A DNA stretch of 64,000 nucleotides from Collimonas fungivorans (GCF_001584145.1 NZ_CP013232.1:5332001-5396000), one strand, 5' to 3'. Positions 7,950-16,836 are shown, counted from the first letter of the stretch. The notes: a model not told the origin generated them from the letters alone. Numbers and translations are program-made.

Positions 7950-8962
7950 TCCCCGTGTCCCTGCCCGCGGCTCCGGCCAATGTCATCGCTGCCGACGGCC
8001 AGCCTTGCATGGGACGTTATGCCGGCCAGACCGGGACCATCGACTGGTCGACCTTGGCCCCGCCCTATGCGCGTGGCAAGCTGTGGCGGCGCTTCCATCA
8101 CAAACGCTGGCAGTACGTGGCGCTGTCGACGCCGCAGCTGCTGTGCGGCATCGCGATTGTCGACGTCGGCTGGACCAATACCGCTTTCGCCTATGTCTTC
8201 GACCGCCAGCAAGGCAAGCAGATCGCCGGTTTTTCGCAAGACGGCATACCGGGCCTGAGCGCCAGGGTCAGTGACCGGCCGGACGGCGCCAGCCGCTTCC
8301 ATTGTTTCGGCAACCGCATCGACTACCAGCCGCCAGCCGCGGGCGATCAAAGCGGCGGCATGTACCAGCTCAGCGTGCAGTGCGAACAGTTCGAACTTGA
8401 GGCCGAATTCGACGCCGGCCAGGCTGCTCCTTTGTTCCTGGCCGTCGGGCCGATTGTGCACGGCTCGGTGCACGCTACCCAGAAATCGCCCGGCATGCCG
8501 CTCACCGGCGAAGTACGCGTGGGTGACGAACGCTTTGCGCTGGATGGCGGCGTCGCCAGCTTCGACTATTCCAACGGCCTGCTGGCGCGCAATACCGAAT
8601 GGCGCTGGGCTTCGGCCCACGGCCTGGATATCGGCTTCAACCTGCAAGCCGGTTATTTCGGCAAGCAGGAAAACGTGCTGTGGCTGGACGGCCAGCTGCA
8701 TGCTCTCGGCCACGTGCGCTTCGAGTACGACCTGGCGGCGCCACTGGCGCCCTGGCACATCTACACCGACGACGGCCTGCTCGACCTGCAATTCATGCCG
8801 GAAGGGGCGCGCCGCGAAAACAAGAACCTGCTGGTCGCCGCCACCCGCTATATCCAGCCGATAGGCAGTTTCAGCGGCTGGGTCAAACCGGAGCCCGGCG
8901 CCGCGCCGCGCCCGGTGGAACACCTGGTGGGCGTAACCGAGGAACATTTCTCGCGCTGGTGA
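7946..8962 (+). CDS. DUF2804 family protein
   Basis: A 338-residue protein from ATG 7946 (GTG 7934 is an in-frame alternative). It shows the family's landmarks as I know them: an early G.p..G.Y stretch followed by RRFHHKRWQYVAL, a central FDYSNGLLARNTEWRWASA and a C-terminal block with WLDGQLHALGHVRFEYD. The family has a beta-rich, lipocalin/AttH-like predicted fold with no established function. No signal peptide is visible. Start assignment is uncertain because the best ribosome-binding site lies 100 bases upstream in another frame. Followed on the same strand by a YegD-like chaperone gene. Confidence 0.75.
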   Translation: MIPVSLPAAPANVIAADGQPCMGRYAGQTGTIDWSTLAPPYARGKLWRRFHHKRWQYVALSTPQLLCGIAIVDVGWTNTAFAYVFDRQQGKQIAGFSQDGIPGLSARVSDRPDGASRFHCFGNRIDYQPPAAGDQSGGMYQLSVQCEQFELEAEFDAGQAAPLFLAVGPIVHGSVHATQKSPGMPLTGEVRVGDERFALDGGVASFDYSNGLLARNTEWRWASAHGLDIGFNLQAGYFGKQENVLWLDGQLHALGHVRFEYDLAAPLAPWHIYTDDGLLDLQFMPEGARRENKNLLVAATRYIQPIGSFSGWVKPEPGAAPRPVEHLVGVTEEHFSRW

Positions 8963-9081
8963 CATTGCCGCACACCAACACATCGATTCGCAATTTTCCA
9001 ACACCCTGTCGTATTTCCCCTGCATCGCCAATATGTTTGGTATACCATTGCCGACCAATTTTTCATTTGTGAGGCATGGCA

Positions 9082-10332
9082 ATGTCAAATGCTTGCGGCG
9101 TGGATTTCGGCACGTCTAATTCCACAGTTGGCTGGAGCAGGCCCGGACAAAACGCCTTGCTGCCGCTGGAAGACGGCAAAGTCACTTTGCCGTCGGTGGT
9201 GTTCTTCAACGCGGAAGACGACGCCTTCAGTTTCGGCCGCGCCGCCCTGAGCGCTTACCTGGCCGGTTACGAGGGACGCCTGATGCGTTCCCTGAAGAGC
9301 TTGCTCGGCTCCAGCCTGATCGATGCCCAGACCGAGGTCGGCGGCCGTGCGCTGCCGTTCCGCGCCCTGCTGACCCATTTCATCGCCGAACTGAAAACCC
9401 GCGCCGAACTCGCCGCCGGCAAAAATTTCCAGAGCGTGGTGCTGGGCCGCCCGGTATTTTTTGTCGACGACAACCCGGCCGCCGACCAGCGCGCCGAAGA
9501 TACGCTGGCGGACATCGCCCGCTCGGTCGGCTTCCAGCACATCGCTTTCCAGTACGAACCTATCGCCGCCGCGTTCGACTATGAATCCAGCATCGAACGC
9601 GAAGAGCTGGTGCTGATCGCCGACATCGGCGGCGGCACTTCCGACTTTTCGCTGGTGCGCCTGTCGCCGCAGCGCGCCGCCAGCAGCGAACGGCGCGACG
9701 ATATCCTGGCGACCGGCGGCGTGCACATCGGCGGCACCGATTTCGATAAATACCTGAGCCTGTCGAGCGTGATGCCGATGCTGGGACTGGGCAGCCGCCT
9801 GGTGAACAACAGCGAAGTGCCGTCCAGCTATTATTTCAACCTGGCGACCTGGCACACCATCAACCAGATCTACACGCGCAAGGCCTGGCTGCAGCTGAAA
9901 GACGTCCAGCGTGAAACTGTCGAACGCGAAAAATTCAGCCGTCTGCTAGACCTGGTTGAACAGCGCGCCGGCCACTGGCTGGCCTTGCAGGTGGAACAGG
10001 GCAAGATCGGTTTGTCCGACGCCGAAACAGTGCAGCTCAGCCTCGACCGTATCGCTCCCGGCCAGGCCTTGAGCCTGACGCGCCAGCAGTTCAACGACAG
10101 CATCGGACATTTGGTAAGTACGGTGGAAGATACCGTCGGCAACCTGCTGCGCGATGCCGGCGTGACGCCGGCGCAAGTCGATACGGTATTCTTTACCGGC
10201 GGCTCCAGCGGCGTGCAGCTGCTGCGCCACAAGATTGCGGCACTGGTGCCGTCGGCAAAAGCGGTGGAAGGCGACCTGTTCGGCAGCATCGGCGCCGGCC
10301 TGGCGCTGGATGCGGTACGCAAGTTCGGCTGA
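9082..10332 (+). CDS. yegD: Hsp70-family protein, YegD type
   Basis: A 416-residue actin-fold ATPase, much shorter than DnaK because it lacks the substrate-binding domain. The phosphate-1 motif CGVDFGTSNSTVGW begins at residue 4, the phosphate-2 region reads LVLIADIGGGTSDFSLVRL, and the adenosine motif is TVFFTGGSSGVQLLR near the C-terminus. This matches YegD-like proteins, whose clients are unknown. Start chosen at ATG 9082 because GAGG (9071-9074) lies 7 bases upstream; the ATG at 9076 is only 1 base from it. The single preceding gene on this strand is the DUF2804 gene, separated by about 120 bases. Confidence 0.88.
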   Translation: MSNACGVDFGTSNSTVGWSRPGQNALLPLEDGKVTLPSVVFFNAEDDAFSFGRAALSAYLAGYEGRLMRSLKSLLGSSLIDAQTEVGGRALPFRALLTHFIAELKTRAELAAGKNFQSVVLGRPVFFVDDNPAADQRAEDTLADIARSVGFQHIAFQYEPIAAAFDYESSIEREELVLIADIGGGTSDFSLVRLSPQRAASSERRDDILATGGVHIGGTDFDKYLSLSSVMPMLGLGSRLVNNSEVPSSYYFNLATWHTINQIYTRKAWLQLKDVQRETVEREKFSRLLDLVEQRAGHWLALQVEQGKIGLSDAETVQLSLDRIAPGQALSLTRQQFNDSIGHLVSTVEDTVGNLLRDAGVTPAQVDTVFFTGGSSGVQLLRHKIAALVPSAKAVEGDLFGSIGAGLALDAVRKFG

Positions 10333-10345
10333 TTCTACGCAGTCT

Positions 10346-11605
10346 CTATTCCATCCCGCTATCGGTTTTATCCGTCTTGCCGCCGCGTTTGCCATGGCCT
10401 ATCCGCTGCGCATGATAAATCCCGGTATGGCCGGAAAACAGATAGCTGACGACACAGGCAATACCCGCCAGCACGCCGATCTCCGGCCCGAATAATTCGA
10501 TCGCCATGATGGTCGACGCAATCGGCGTATTGGCGGCGCCGGCAAAAACCGCCACGAACCCCAGGCCGGCCAGCACCGGAACCGGCATCGCCAATAGCTG
10601 CGCCAGGGCGTTGCCGAGCGTAGCACCGATATAGAACAGCGGCGTCACTTCGCCACCCTTGAAACCGGAAGCCAGGGTCACCACCGTGAAAACGATCTTG
10701 CCGGCAAAGTCATACAGCGGCAGCGGTTTCTCGAAAGCCTCGACGATGGTCGGAATGCCCAAGCCAAGGTATTTATCCGTGCCGGGCAGCAAAGCCAGCA
10801 ACAGCACGACCACGCCGCCGACGAACGGCCGCAGCGGCGGGAATTTGACGAGGCGCTTGACCAGGCGCGACAAACCGTGGGTCGCTTGCGCGAACACCAT
10901 GCCGACCAGGCCGAACACGATGCCGGCCGCCAGCGTCGCGGCGAAGATCCCGATGCTGAAATGGGGCACGAGGGGAATCGCATAATGGGTATGGTGCACC
11001 CCCAGCAAAGCCGGCACCTGGTCGCTGATGATGGCGGCGATGAAACAAGGCAGGATGGCGTCGTAGCGCAGGCGGCCGATGGCCAGCACTTCCAGCCCGA
11101 ACACGGCGCCGGCCAGCGGCGTGCCGAACACCGAAGCAAAACCGGCGCTGATGCCCGCCATCAGAAGGATGCGGCGTTCGTCCGGCCCCAGCCGGCCGAT
11201 GCGGGTAACCATGTCGGCCAGGGCGCCGCCCATCTGCACCGCCGTGCCTTCGCGGCCGGCGGAACCGCCAAACAGGTGGGTAATCACGGTGCCCAGCAAG
11301 ATCAGCGGCGCCATGCGCTTGGGCACGATGCGTTGGGGATCGTGGATTTCATCGATCAGCAAATTGTTGCCGCCTTCCACCGATTTTCCCAGCAGGTGAT
11401 AAACCAGCCCCACCGCAAACCCCGCCAGCGGCAACAGCCACAACAGCCAGCGATGGGCGTTGCGGGTATCCGTAGCCCATTCCAGCGACAGCAGCAGCAG
11501 TGCCGACGCCAGGCCGGCCAGGGCGCCGACTGCCGATGCCAGTATCAGCCAGCGCGCGAGATACACCAGCATCAGCAGCTGTTCAGGGTAATTTGTTTTT
11601 TTCAT
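10346..11605 (-). CDS. CLC-F type fluoride/proton antiporter
   Basis: A 419-residue CLC protein with about ten or more hydrophobic segments. Two signatures mark the fluoride branch: the usual GSGIP anion-filter motif is replaced by EGGNNLL (about 77-83), and the gating-glutamate motif reads GREGT (117-121) instead of GREGP. From established knowledge, CLC-F proteins expel cytoplasmic fluoride and are often controlled by fluoride riboswitches, and one is found just upstream here. A longer frame can start at TTG 11635, but ATG 11605 gives the normal N-terminus; neither has a strong ribosome-binding site. Convergent with yegD, 13 bases apart. Confidence 0.9.
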   Translation of the reverse strand: MKKTNYPEQLLMLVYLARWLILASAVGALAGLASALLLLSLEWATDTRNAHRWLLWLLPLAGFAVGLVYHLLGKSVEGGNNLLIDEIHDPQRIVPKRMAPLILLGTVITHLFGGSAGREGTAVQMGGALADMVTRIGRLGPDERRILLMAGISAGFASVFGTPLAGAVFGLEVLAIGRLRYDAILPCFIAAIISDQVPALLGVHHTHYAIPLVPHFSIGIFAATLAAGIVFGLVGMVFAQATHGLSRLVKRLVKFPPLRPFVGGVVVLLLALLPGTDKYLGLGIPTIVEAFEKPLPLYDFAGKIVFTVVTLASGFKGGEVTPLFYIGATLGNALAQLLAMPVPVLAGLGFVAVFAGAANTPIASTIMAIELFGPEIGVLAGIACVVSYLFSGHTGIYHAQRIGHGKRGGKTDKTDSGME

Positions 11606-11661
11606 GGATAAAGGCACTAGATTTGAAGGACTCAAACCTGGATGGCAAGGAAAGCGCGCGC

Positions 11662-11692
11662 GCCTACAAATCCCGTCCAGGAACTTGTAGGC
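11662..11692 (-). promoter_or_regulatory. Expression-platform hairpin of the fluoride riboswitch
   Basis: On the minus strand GCCUACAA (11692-11685) can pair with UUGUAGGC (11669-11662). Its first three bases are also the 3' strand of riboswitch stem P1, so the hairpin and the ligand-bound aptamer exclude one another. No U-run follows, so this is not a textbook terminator; rho-dependent or translational control is possible. The coding start lies about 57 bases further on. Confidence 0.6.
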
Positions 11693-11772
11693 ATCATCAG
11701 CCGCGTCTGACCGGCGAACCCGCGAGGATTCAAGGCCAAAAGCGGCGGTTCAGGGAGGAATGCCATCTCCGA
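11686..11772 (-). promoter_or_regulatory. Fluoride riboswitch (crcB motif)
   Basis: Read on the minus strand, the aptamer has the conserved elements in order: GGAGAUGGCAU, UCCUCC, AACCGCC and GGCUGAUGAUGCC. P1 pairs GGCAU (11764-11760) with AUGCC (11694-11690). GGAG (11770-11767) pairs with CUCC (11757-11754). CCGCC(G) pairs with CGGC (11703-11700). It stands directly upstream of a CLC-F antiporter gene, the typical target. Confidence 0.9.
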
Positions 11773-11814
11773 AGCAGTTGCCATTGTGCCGGACAGTCAG
11801 GCCTGGCGCAAGCC

Positions 11815-12726
11815 TCAGGCCGGATCGAAGCTGGTCAACTGCGCCAATGCATCTAGCCACCAGGCGAGAGCGGGTCCAACTTCACGATCCGGCCGGTACA
11901 CGCATTGCATCGGCAGCGCCGCCCCTTCCGGCGGATGGCCGGCAGTCAGGATACGCACCAGCCGCCCGCTCGCCAGGTCATCGGCCACCACGTGCCGCGG
12001 CATGTAACCCCAGCCCATGCCGGCGCGCAGCAAAGCATGCTTGGTGCCAAGATCGCTCATACGCCAGGACAAGGAAGAATGCACCGAGAAATCCTGGTTG
12101 GCGGTGAGCGCGCTGCGGTCGCTCAGCACCAGTTGCACCTGCTGTTCCAGCACATGGCCGGGAATCCGGCCGCTGATCTGCGCCAGCGCATGGGCCGGCG
12201 CCGCCACGCCCACCAGCAGCACCGTCGGCAAGCTGATGCGCAGCAGATTGGGGGGAACGATGGGCAAGGTGCCCAGCACGCCAAGCATCGCCACGCCGTC
12301 CAGCACGCGCTCGGCGACCGAACCCAGCGCTTCGATCTCCAGGCGCACCGTAACGCCGGGAAAGACCAGCCGGAAATCCGCCAGCAAGGCCACCAGGGCC
12401 GAGGTCGGGAAAAACACATCCAGCGCCAGCGTGATCTCCAGCTCCTGGCCGTGCGCATAGGCGGAGGCGCGCGCCTGCAAGGCGTCGACCTGGTCCAGCA
12501 CCTGGCGCGCATCGCGCAGCAGCTCGATGCCGGCCGCGGTCAGCTGCGGCCGGTAGCTGCCACGGTCAAACAGCGGCAGCCCAAGCTGGCTTTCCAATGT
12601 GCTGATCGCATAGCTGACCGCCGACTGGGCGCGCTTCAGCACCTTCGCCGCGGCCAGGAAGCTGCCGCTGTCGGCTACTTGGGCGAATACCCGCAATTGA
12701 TCCAGCGACAGCCGTTCTATATTCAT
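11815..12726 (-). CDS. LysR-family transcriptional regulator
   Basis: A 303-residue protein. The N-terminal winged helix-turn-helix is clear: LDQLRVFAQVADSGSFLAAAKVLKRAQ then AVSYAISTLESQLGLPLFDR. The rest is a LysR substrate-binding domain ending in a C-terminal WWLDALAQL. The gene is divergent from a DoxX-pirin pair, the common arrangement in which such a regulator controls its neighbour. A 23-base perfect palindrome starts 12 bases upstream of its ATG and is a likely operator for both directions. The ligand cannot be inferred; pirin/DoxX partners hint at a redox or quinone-related signal. Confidence 0.85.
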   Translation of the reverse strand: MNIERLSLDQLRVFAQVADSGSFLAAAKVLKRAQSAVSYAISTLESQLGLPLFDRGSYRPQLTAAGIELLRDARQVLDQVDALQARASAYAHGQELEITLALDVFFPTSALVALLADFRLVFPGVTVRLEIEALGSVAERVLDGVAMLGVLGTLPIVPPNLLRISLPTVLLVGVAAPAHALAQISGRIPGHVLEQQVQLVLSDRSALTANQDFSVHSSLSWRMSDLGTKHALLRAGMGWGYMPRHVVADDLASGRLVRILTAGHPPEGAALPMQCVYRPDREVGPALAWWLDALAQLTSFDPA

Positions 12727-12737
12727 GGTGATTCACA

Positions 12738-12760
12738 CTATATCCAATTATTGGATATAG
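12738..12760. promoter_or_regulatory. Palindromic LysR operator
   Basis: CTATATCCAA-TTA-TTGGATATAG is a perfect 10-base inverted repeat with a 3-base centre, located 12 bases from the lysR start and 149 bases before doxX. Both size and position fit the LysR T-N11-A type recognition site. Confidence 0.7.
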
Positions 12761-12908
12761 ATTATCTCAAGATTATCAATATCCAGCCAGGGACAACAGG
12801 CATAAGATGGTCTCGTTCGCTGCACCAGATACGCAATCATTAGCTGATACAGCGACTTGAAAGCAAATACTCACTTACATCAAACTCCTTTTAAAGACTG
12901 GAACCATC

Positions 12909-13292
12909 ATGCAAATTTCGCCAACACTGTATCGCATCGGCCGGGTCCTGCTGGCTTCCCTGTTTGTCATTTCCGGCCTCCTGAAAATTACCGCGTTTTC
13001 CGGCGTGGTGGGCTACATGAGCAGCCTCGGCATCCCGTTCGCCACTTTCGCCGTACTGATCACCATCCTGGTCGAAGTCGGCGGCGGACTGGCCATCATG
13101 ACCGGCTGGAATGCGCGCCCGGCGGCAATTATCGTGGCGCTGTTTACGGTCGGCGCTACCCTGTCGGCGCACCGTTTCTGGCAAGCCGATCCAGCCAGCA
13201 TGCAAAACCAGCTGAATCATTTCCTGAAAAACATCTCGATCATCGGCGCCTTGCTGATGCTGGCGGCGGTCGATACGGATTCGAAAAAATAA
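12909..13292 (+). CDS. DoxX-family membrane protein
   Basis: A 127-residue protein with four predicted membrane helices (about 8-26, 45-66, 70-88, 105-121). It has the DoxX pattern: RxxLASLFVISGLLKI in helix 1 and LVEVGGGLAIMTGW in helix 2. DoxX-like proteins are associated with quinone/thiosulfate redox or membrane oxidative-stress functions, but most members are uncharacterised. It is co-directional with the pirin gene 23 bases downstream, and both are divergent from the LysR gene. Confidence 0.8.
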   Translation: MQISPTLYRIGRVLLASLFVISGLLKITAFSGVVGYMSSLGIPFATFAVLITILVEVGGGLAIMTGWNARPAAIIVALFTVGATLSAHRFWQADPASMQNQLNHFLKNISIIGALLMLAAVDTDSKK

Positions 13293-13315
13293 ACGCAACC
13301 TGCCCGGAGAATTTC

Positions 13316-14170
13316 ATGAACAAACCAGTTTTCAACCGCCAGCTCGAGCGCCTGGTCACCGGCATCGACACCCAGGACGGTGCGGGCGTCAGCCTGGTGC
13401 GGGTCCTCACCAATGACCTGCAGCGCCGGCTCGATCCGTTCCTGATGCTCGACAACTTCCATTCGGACAAGCCGGAAGACTACCTCGCCGGTTTTCCCGA
13501 TCATCCGCACCGTGGCTTCGAAACCGTGACCTACATGCTGGCCGGGCGCATGCGCCATCGCGACAATGCCGGCAACGAAGGTTTGCTGCAGGCCGGCGGC
13601 GTACAGTGGATGACGGCAGGCAGCGGACTGGTGCATTCCGAGCTGCCGGAACAGGAAGACGGCCTGATGAGCGGTTTCCAGCTGTGGCTCAACCTGGCTT
13701 CGGGCGACAAGATGGTCGCTCCCAGCTACCGCGACCTGCAAGCCGATGAAATTCCGCAGGTTTCGCCGCAGCCCGGAGTCAAGGTGAAAGTAATTGCCGG
13801 TTCCGCTTTCGGCACCGCCGGCGCGGTGCAACGGCCGCACACCGAGCCGCTGTACCTGGACGTGCAGCTGGAAAGCGGCCAGCAGCTGGATTTGCCGATC
13901 CCGGCCGGCCATAACGCCTTCCTGTATGTGTTCGAAGGCGGCTTGAACATTGGCGCGGACAGCCGCAGCGCACCGGCAGGCCGCATGGCGATCCTGAGCA
14001 ATGTCGCCGATGCCGCCGGCGTCAGCCTGCAGGCGCAAGGCAACAGCCGTTTCCTGCTGATTGCCGGCAAGCCGCTCAACGAACCGATTGCCCAGTGGGG
14101 GCCGTTCGTGATGAATACGCGCGAGCAGGTGGAACAGGCGATCCAGGATTTCCGCGACGGCAAGATCTGA
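13316..14170 (+). CDS. Pirin family protein
   Basis: A 284-residue bicupin. The N-terminal cupin carries FPDHPHRGFETVTYML with the iron-ligand histidines, followed by GGVQWMTAGSGLVHSE (a His and a Glu ligand) and FQLWLNL. The C-terminal half (YLDVQLESGQQLDLPIP...) is the second cupin. Pirins bind Fe; some bacterial ones have quercetin 2,3-dioxygenase activity and others modulate enzymes or regulators. Start at ATG 13316 with GGAG 9 bases upstream; the frame is open further upstream but has no signal. An intrinsic terminator follows directly. Confidence 0.88.
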   Translation: MNKPVFNRQLERLVTGIDTQDGAGVSLVRVLTNDLQRRLDPFLMLDNFHSDKPEDYLAGFPDHPHRGFETVTYMLAGRMRHRDNAGNEGLLQAGGVQWMTAGSGLVHSELPEQEDGLMSGFQLWLNLASGDKMVAPSYRDLQADEIPQVSPQPGVKVKVIAGSAFGTAGAVQRPHTEPLYLDVQLESGQQLDLPIPAGHNAFLYVFEGGLNIGADSRSAPAGRMAILSNVADAAGVSLQAQGNSRFLLIAGKPLNEPIAQWGPFVMNTREQVEQAIQDFRDGKI

Positions 14171-14176
14171 AGTCAA

Positions 14177-14210
14177 GAAAAGGGGCAAGCACTGAACTTG
14201 CTCCCTTTTC
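14177..14210 (+). terminator. Rho-independent terminator after the pirin gene
   Basis: GAAAAGGGGCAAG (14177-14189) pairs with CTTGC-TCCCTTTTC (14197-14210) around a 7-base loop with one bulge. The stem itself ends in a T-rich strand and a further CCCCTTTTG follows. Position just after the pirin stop fits. Confidence 0.75.
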
Positions 14211-14256
14211 GCCCCTTTTGTTATGCTTGCCGGATCTTTCATTATTCCGGCTGGCC

Positions 14257-14916
14257 ATGACCCGCAAGCTTTTCTGGCAAGATCCCTACCGCACCACGCT
14301 CACCACCCAGGTCAGCGCTGTCGACAATGACCGCGTCCGTCTCGCGGAAACCATTTTCTTCGCCTTTTCCGGCGGCCAGGAAAGCGACCATGGCACCCTC
14401 GCCGGCCACCCCGTGTTGTCGGCGGAAAAAGACGGCCTGGACATTCTCTACACGCTGGCGCCGGGACATGGCCTGCAGGCAGGCAGCGACGTCGAGATCG
14501 TGATCGACTGGGACCGCCGCTACCGCCTGATGCGGCTGCATTTCGCCGCCGAGATGGTGCTGCAGCTGGTGTACAAGCTGCGGCCAGGCATAGAGCGCAT
14601 CGGCGCCCATATCTCGGCCGACAAGGGGCGCATCGATTTTGCCCACGAAGGCAGCATCGCCGTGCTGCTGCCGCAGGTGGAAACCGAAGTGGCTGCCCTG
14701 CTCGAAGCCAACCTTCCTATCGTCACTGCGTTTACCGATGAGGCCACGCAGCGGCGCTACTGGGAAGTCGCAGGATTCGCCAGGATGGCTTGCGGCGGCA
14801 CCCATCCGCGCTCGACCGCGGAAGTCGGCGCACTCAGGCTGAAACGCAAGAATATCGGCAAGGGCAAGGAGCGTATAGAAATCAGCTTGGGCGGCAATCC
14901 GTTGGCAGCTATTTAG
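14257..14916 (+). CDS. AlaX-like alanyl-tRNA editing protein
   Basis: A 219-residue protein homologous to the editing domain of alanyl-tRNA synthetase, which hydrolyses Ser- or Gly-tRNA(Ala). It has the N-terminal FFAFSGGQESDHG motif (about 33-45) and the C-terminal CGGTHPRSTAEVG zinc motif (CxxxH). The first zinc motif, normally HxxxH, reads LHFAAE here, so the second histidine is glutamate. This may be a subfamily trait or an altered metal site. Start at ATG 14257 follows directly after the terminator of the pirin gene. Convergent with the Lrp-type regulator; the two stop regions overlap by 8 bases. Confidence 0.8.
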   Translation: MTRKLFWQDPYRTTLTTQVSAVDNDRVRLAETIFFAFSGGQESDHGTLAGHPVLSAEKDGLDILYTLAPGHGLQAGSDVEIVIDWDRRYRLMRLHFAAEMVLQLVYKLRPGIERIGAHISADKGRIDFAHEGSIAVLLPQVETEVAALLEANLPIVTAFTDEATQRRYWEVAGFARMACGGTHPRSTAEVGALRLKRKNIGKGKERIEISLGGNPLAAI

Positions 14917-15400
14917 TTTCCATGGACAGCGCCAGCGTCTCCTTGATTTCTTCCATCACGACATAACTCTTGGACTGCGCCGCCCCAGGCAACTGCAGCA
15001 GCATGTCGCCCAGCAGCTTGCGGTATTCCGCCATCTCGCGGATGCGGGCCTTGATCAGGTAATCGAAATCGCCCGACACCAGGTGGCACTCCAGCACCTC
15101 CGGAATGCGCAACACTTCGCGCCGGAACTGTTCAAACGCATGCGCCGATTTCTGATTAAGCGTAATCTCGACAAAAACCAGCAGCTTGGCGCCGACCGCG
15201 GCCGGGTTGACGCGTGCGTAATAACCGTCGATGACGCCGTCGCGCTCCATGCGCTTGACGCGTTCGATGCACGGCGTGATCGACAAGCCGACCTGCTCGC
15301 CCAGGTCCTTCATCGACATGCGGCCGTCCTGCTGCAGCAGACGCAAGATGTGGCGGTCCAGCTTGTCCAGGGTGCGGCTCGATTCCTTGTAGATTCTCAT
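14909..15400 (-). CDS. Lrp/AsnC-family regulator (probable controller of dadA)
   Basis: A 163-residue protein with an N-terminal helix-turn-helix (LDRHILRLLQQDGRMSMKDLG then SITPCIERVKRMERDG) and a C-terminal RAM ligand-binding domain (VFVEITLN..., ECHLVSGDFDYLIKAR). It is divergent from dadA-alr. In Pseudomonas and relatives, an Lrp-type protein (DadR) activates dadAX in response to alanine, and this layout is the same. The 149-base divergent region (15401-15549) is strongly AT-rich, as expected of Lrp-type sites. Confidence 0.85.
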   Translation of the reverse strand: MRIYKESSRTLDKLDRHILRLLQQDGRMSMKDLGEQVGLSITPCIERVKRMERDGVIDGYYARVNPAAVGAKLLVFVEITLNQKSAHAFEQFRREVLRIPEVLECHLVSGDFDYLIKARIREMAEYRKLLGDMLLQLPGAAQSKSYVVMEEIKETLALSMETK

Positions 15401-15549
15401 GTCCCGAATTTTCTGATATTTTTAGTATTAAATCCTGATTACATTGATTTATACAGTAACAAATGCTGGAAATTAGCTATTAGCATAGCGCTTATTGCTG
15501 CAAATCAAAAACAATTCAGGCGAATTCAGGTCTACTAAGGGGAATCAAG
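15401..15549. promoter_or_regulatory. AT-rich divergent promoter region of the Lrp-type gene and dadA
   Basis: This 149-base gap is much richer in A and T than its surroundings and contains short repeated tracts, as is usual for Lrp binding. I cannot place individual boxes with confidence. AGGGGAATCA just before ATG 15550 is the dadA ribosome-binding region. Confidence 0.5.
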
Positions 15550-16836
15550 ATGCGGGTGCTCATTCTTGGCAGCGGCGTGGTCGGCGTCACCAGCGCCTAT
15601 TACCTGGCCCGTGCCGGCCACGAAGTAACGGTCATCGACCGCCTGCCGGGACCTGCGCAAGACACCAGTTTTGCCAACGCCGGCCAGATCTCGCCCGGCT
15701 ACGCCTCGCCCTGGGCCGCGCCCGGGATTCCGCTGAAAGCGCTGAAGTGGATGCTGCAAGAGCACGCACCGCTCTCGATCACTCCCGACGGCACCCTGTT
15801 CCAGCTGCGCTGGATGTGGCAGATGCTGCGCAACTGCAGCGCCGCCCGTTATACCGTCAACAAGGAACGCATGGTGCGCCTGGCCGAATACAGCCGCGAC
15901 TGCTTCAAGGTGCTGCGCGCCGACACCGGCATCGCCTACGAAGGCCGCCAGCTCGGCACCATGCAGGTATTCCGCAGCCAGCAGCAGCTGGACGACGCCG
16001 CCAAGGATATCCAGGTGCTGCAAGACACCGGCGTCCCGTTCGAATTGCTGACGCCGGACCAGCTGGCGCTGGCGGAACCGGCGCTGGAAGCGGTCAAGCA
16101 CAAGCTGAGCGGCGCATTGCGCCTGCCTAACGATGAAACCGGCGACTGCCAGATGTTCACTACCCGGCTGGCGAAGATGGCCGAAGAACTGGGCGTGCGC
16201 TTCCGCTACAACCTGCAGATCGATGCGCTGACCCTGGCCAACGGCGAGATCGCCGGCGTCCAGTGCGGCCCGGAACACCTGCAGGCCGATCGCTACGTGG
16301 TAGCGCTGGGCGCCTACTCCACCGGTTTCCTCGGTTCGCTGGTGGATATCCCGGTGTACCCGCTGAAGGGTTATTCGGTCACGGTGCCGATCGTCGACGC
16401 CGAAGCGGCCCCGGTCTCGACCGTGCTCGACGAAACCTACAAGATCGCCATCACCCGTTTCGACGACCGCATCCGGGTCGGCGGCATGGCGGAGATTGTC
16501 GGCTTCAACAAGACGCTCAAGCCAAAACGCCGCGCCACCCTTGAGATGGTGGTCAACGACCTGTTCCCGGGCGCCGGCAATACCGCCGCCGCCAATTTCT
16601 GGACCGGCTTGCGGCCGATGACGCCGGACGGCACGCCGATCGTCGGCGCCACCCACATCCGCAACCTGTTCCTCAACACCGGCCACGGCACGCTCGGCTG
16701 GACCATGTCTTGCGGTTCGGCGCAGCTGCTGGCGGACCTGATTTCCGGCAAGCGGCCGGCGATTGCCTCGGATGACCTGGCGGTCGGCCGCTACAGCAAG
16801 CACGGCGCGCAAAACGAGCATCCGGCATACGCCTGA
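15550..16836 (+). CDS. dadA: D-amino acid dehydrogenase small subunit
   Basis: A 428-residue flavoprotein of the DAO family. It opens with the FAD dinucleotide-binding motif [15 protein letters not shown] (GxGxxG at 7-12) and has the DadA-specific [21 protein letters not shown] (about 37-57). The C-terminus has [18 protein letters not shown] and [15 protein letters not shown]. It oxidises D-alanine and other D-amino acids to 2-oxo acids at the inner membrane, feeding electrons to the respiratory chain. Followed after 41 bases by alanine racemase, giving the classical L-alanine catabolic pair. Confidence 0.95.
   Translation: MRVLILGSGVVGVTSAYYLARAGHEVTVIDRLPGPAQDTSFANAGQISPGYASPWAAPGIPLKALKWMLQEHAPLSITPDGTLFQLRWMWQMLRNCSAARYTVNKERMVRLAEYSRDCFKVLRADTGIAYEGRQLGTMQVFRSQQQLDDAAKDIQVLQDTGVPFELLTPDQLALAEPALEAVKHKLSGALRLPNDETGDCQMFTTRLAKMAEELGVRFRYNLQIDALTLANGEIAGVQCGPEHLQADRYVVALGAYSTGFLGSLVDIPVYPLKGYSVTVPIVDAEAAPVSTVLDETYKIAITRFDDRIRVGGMAEIVGFNKTLKPKRRATLEMVVNDLFPGAGNTAAANFWTGLRPMTPDGTPIVGATHIRNLFLNTGHGTLGWTMSCGSAQLLADLISGKRPAIASDDLAVGRYSKHGAQNEHPAYA

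Noticed and set aside
7829-9088. 419-residue frame antisense to the DUF2804 gene
   Set aside because: The plus strand has the recognisable family; the antisense frame is low in motif content.
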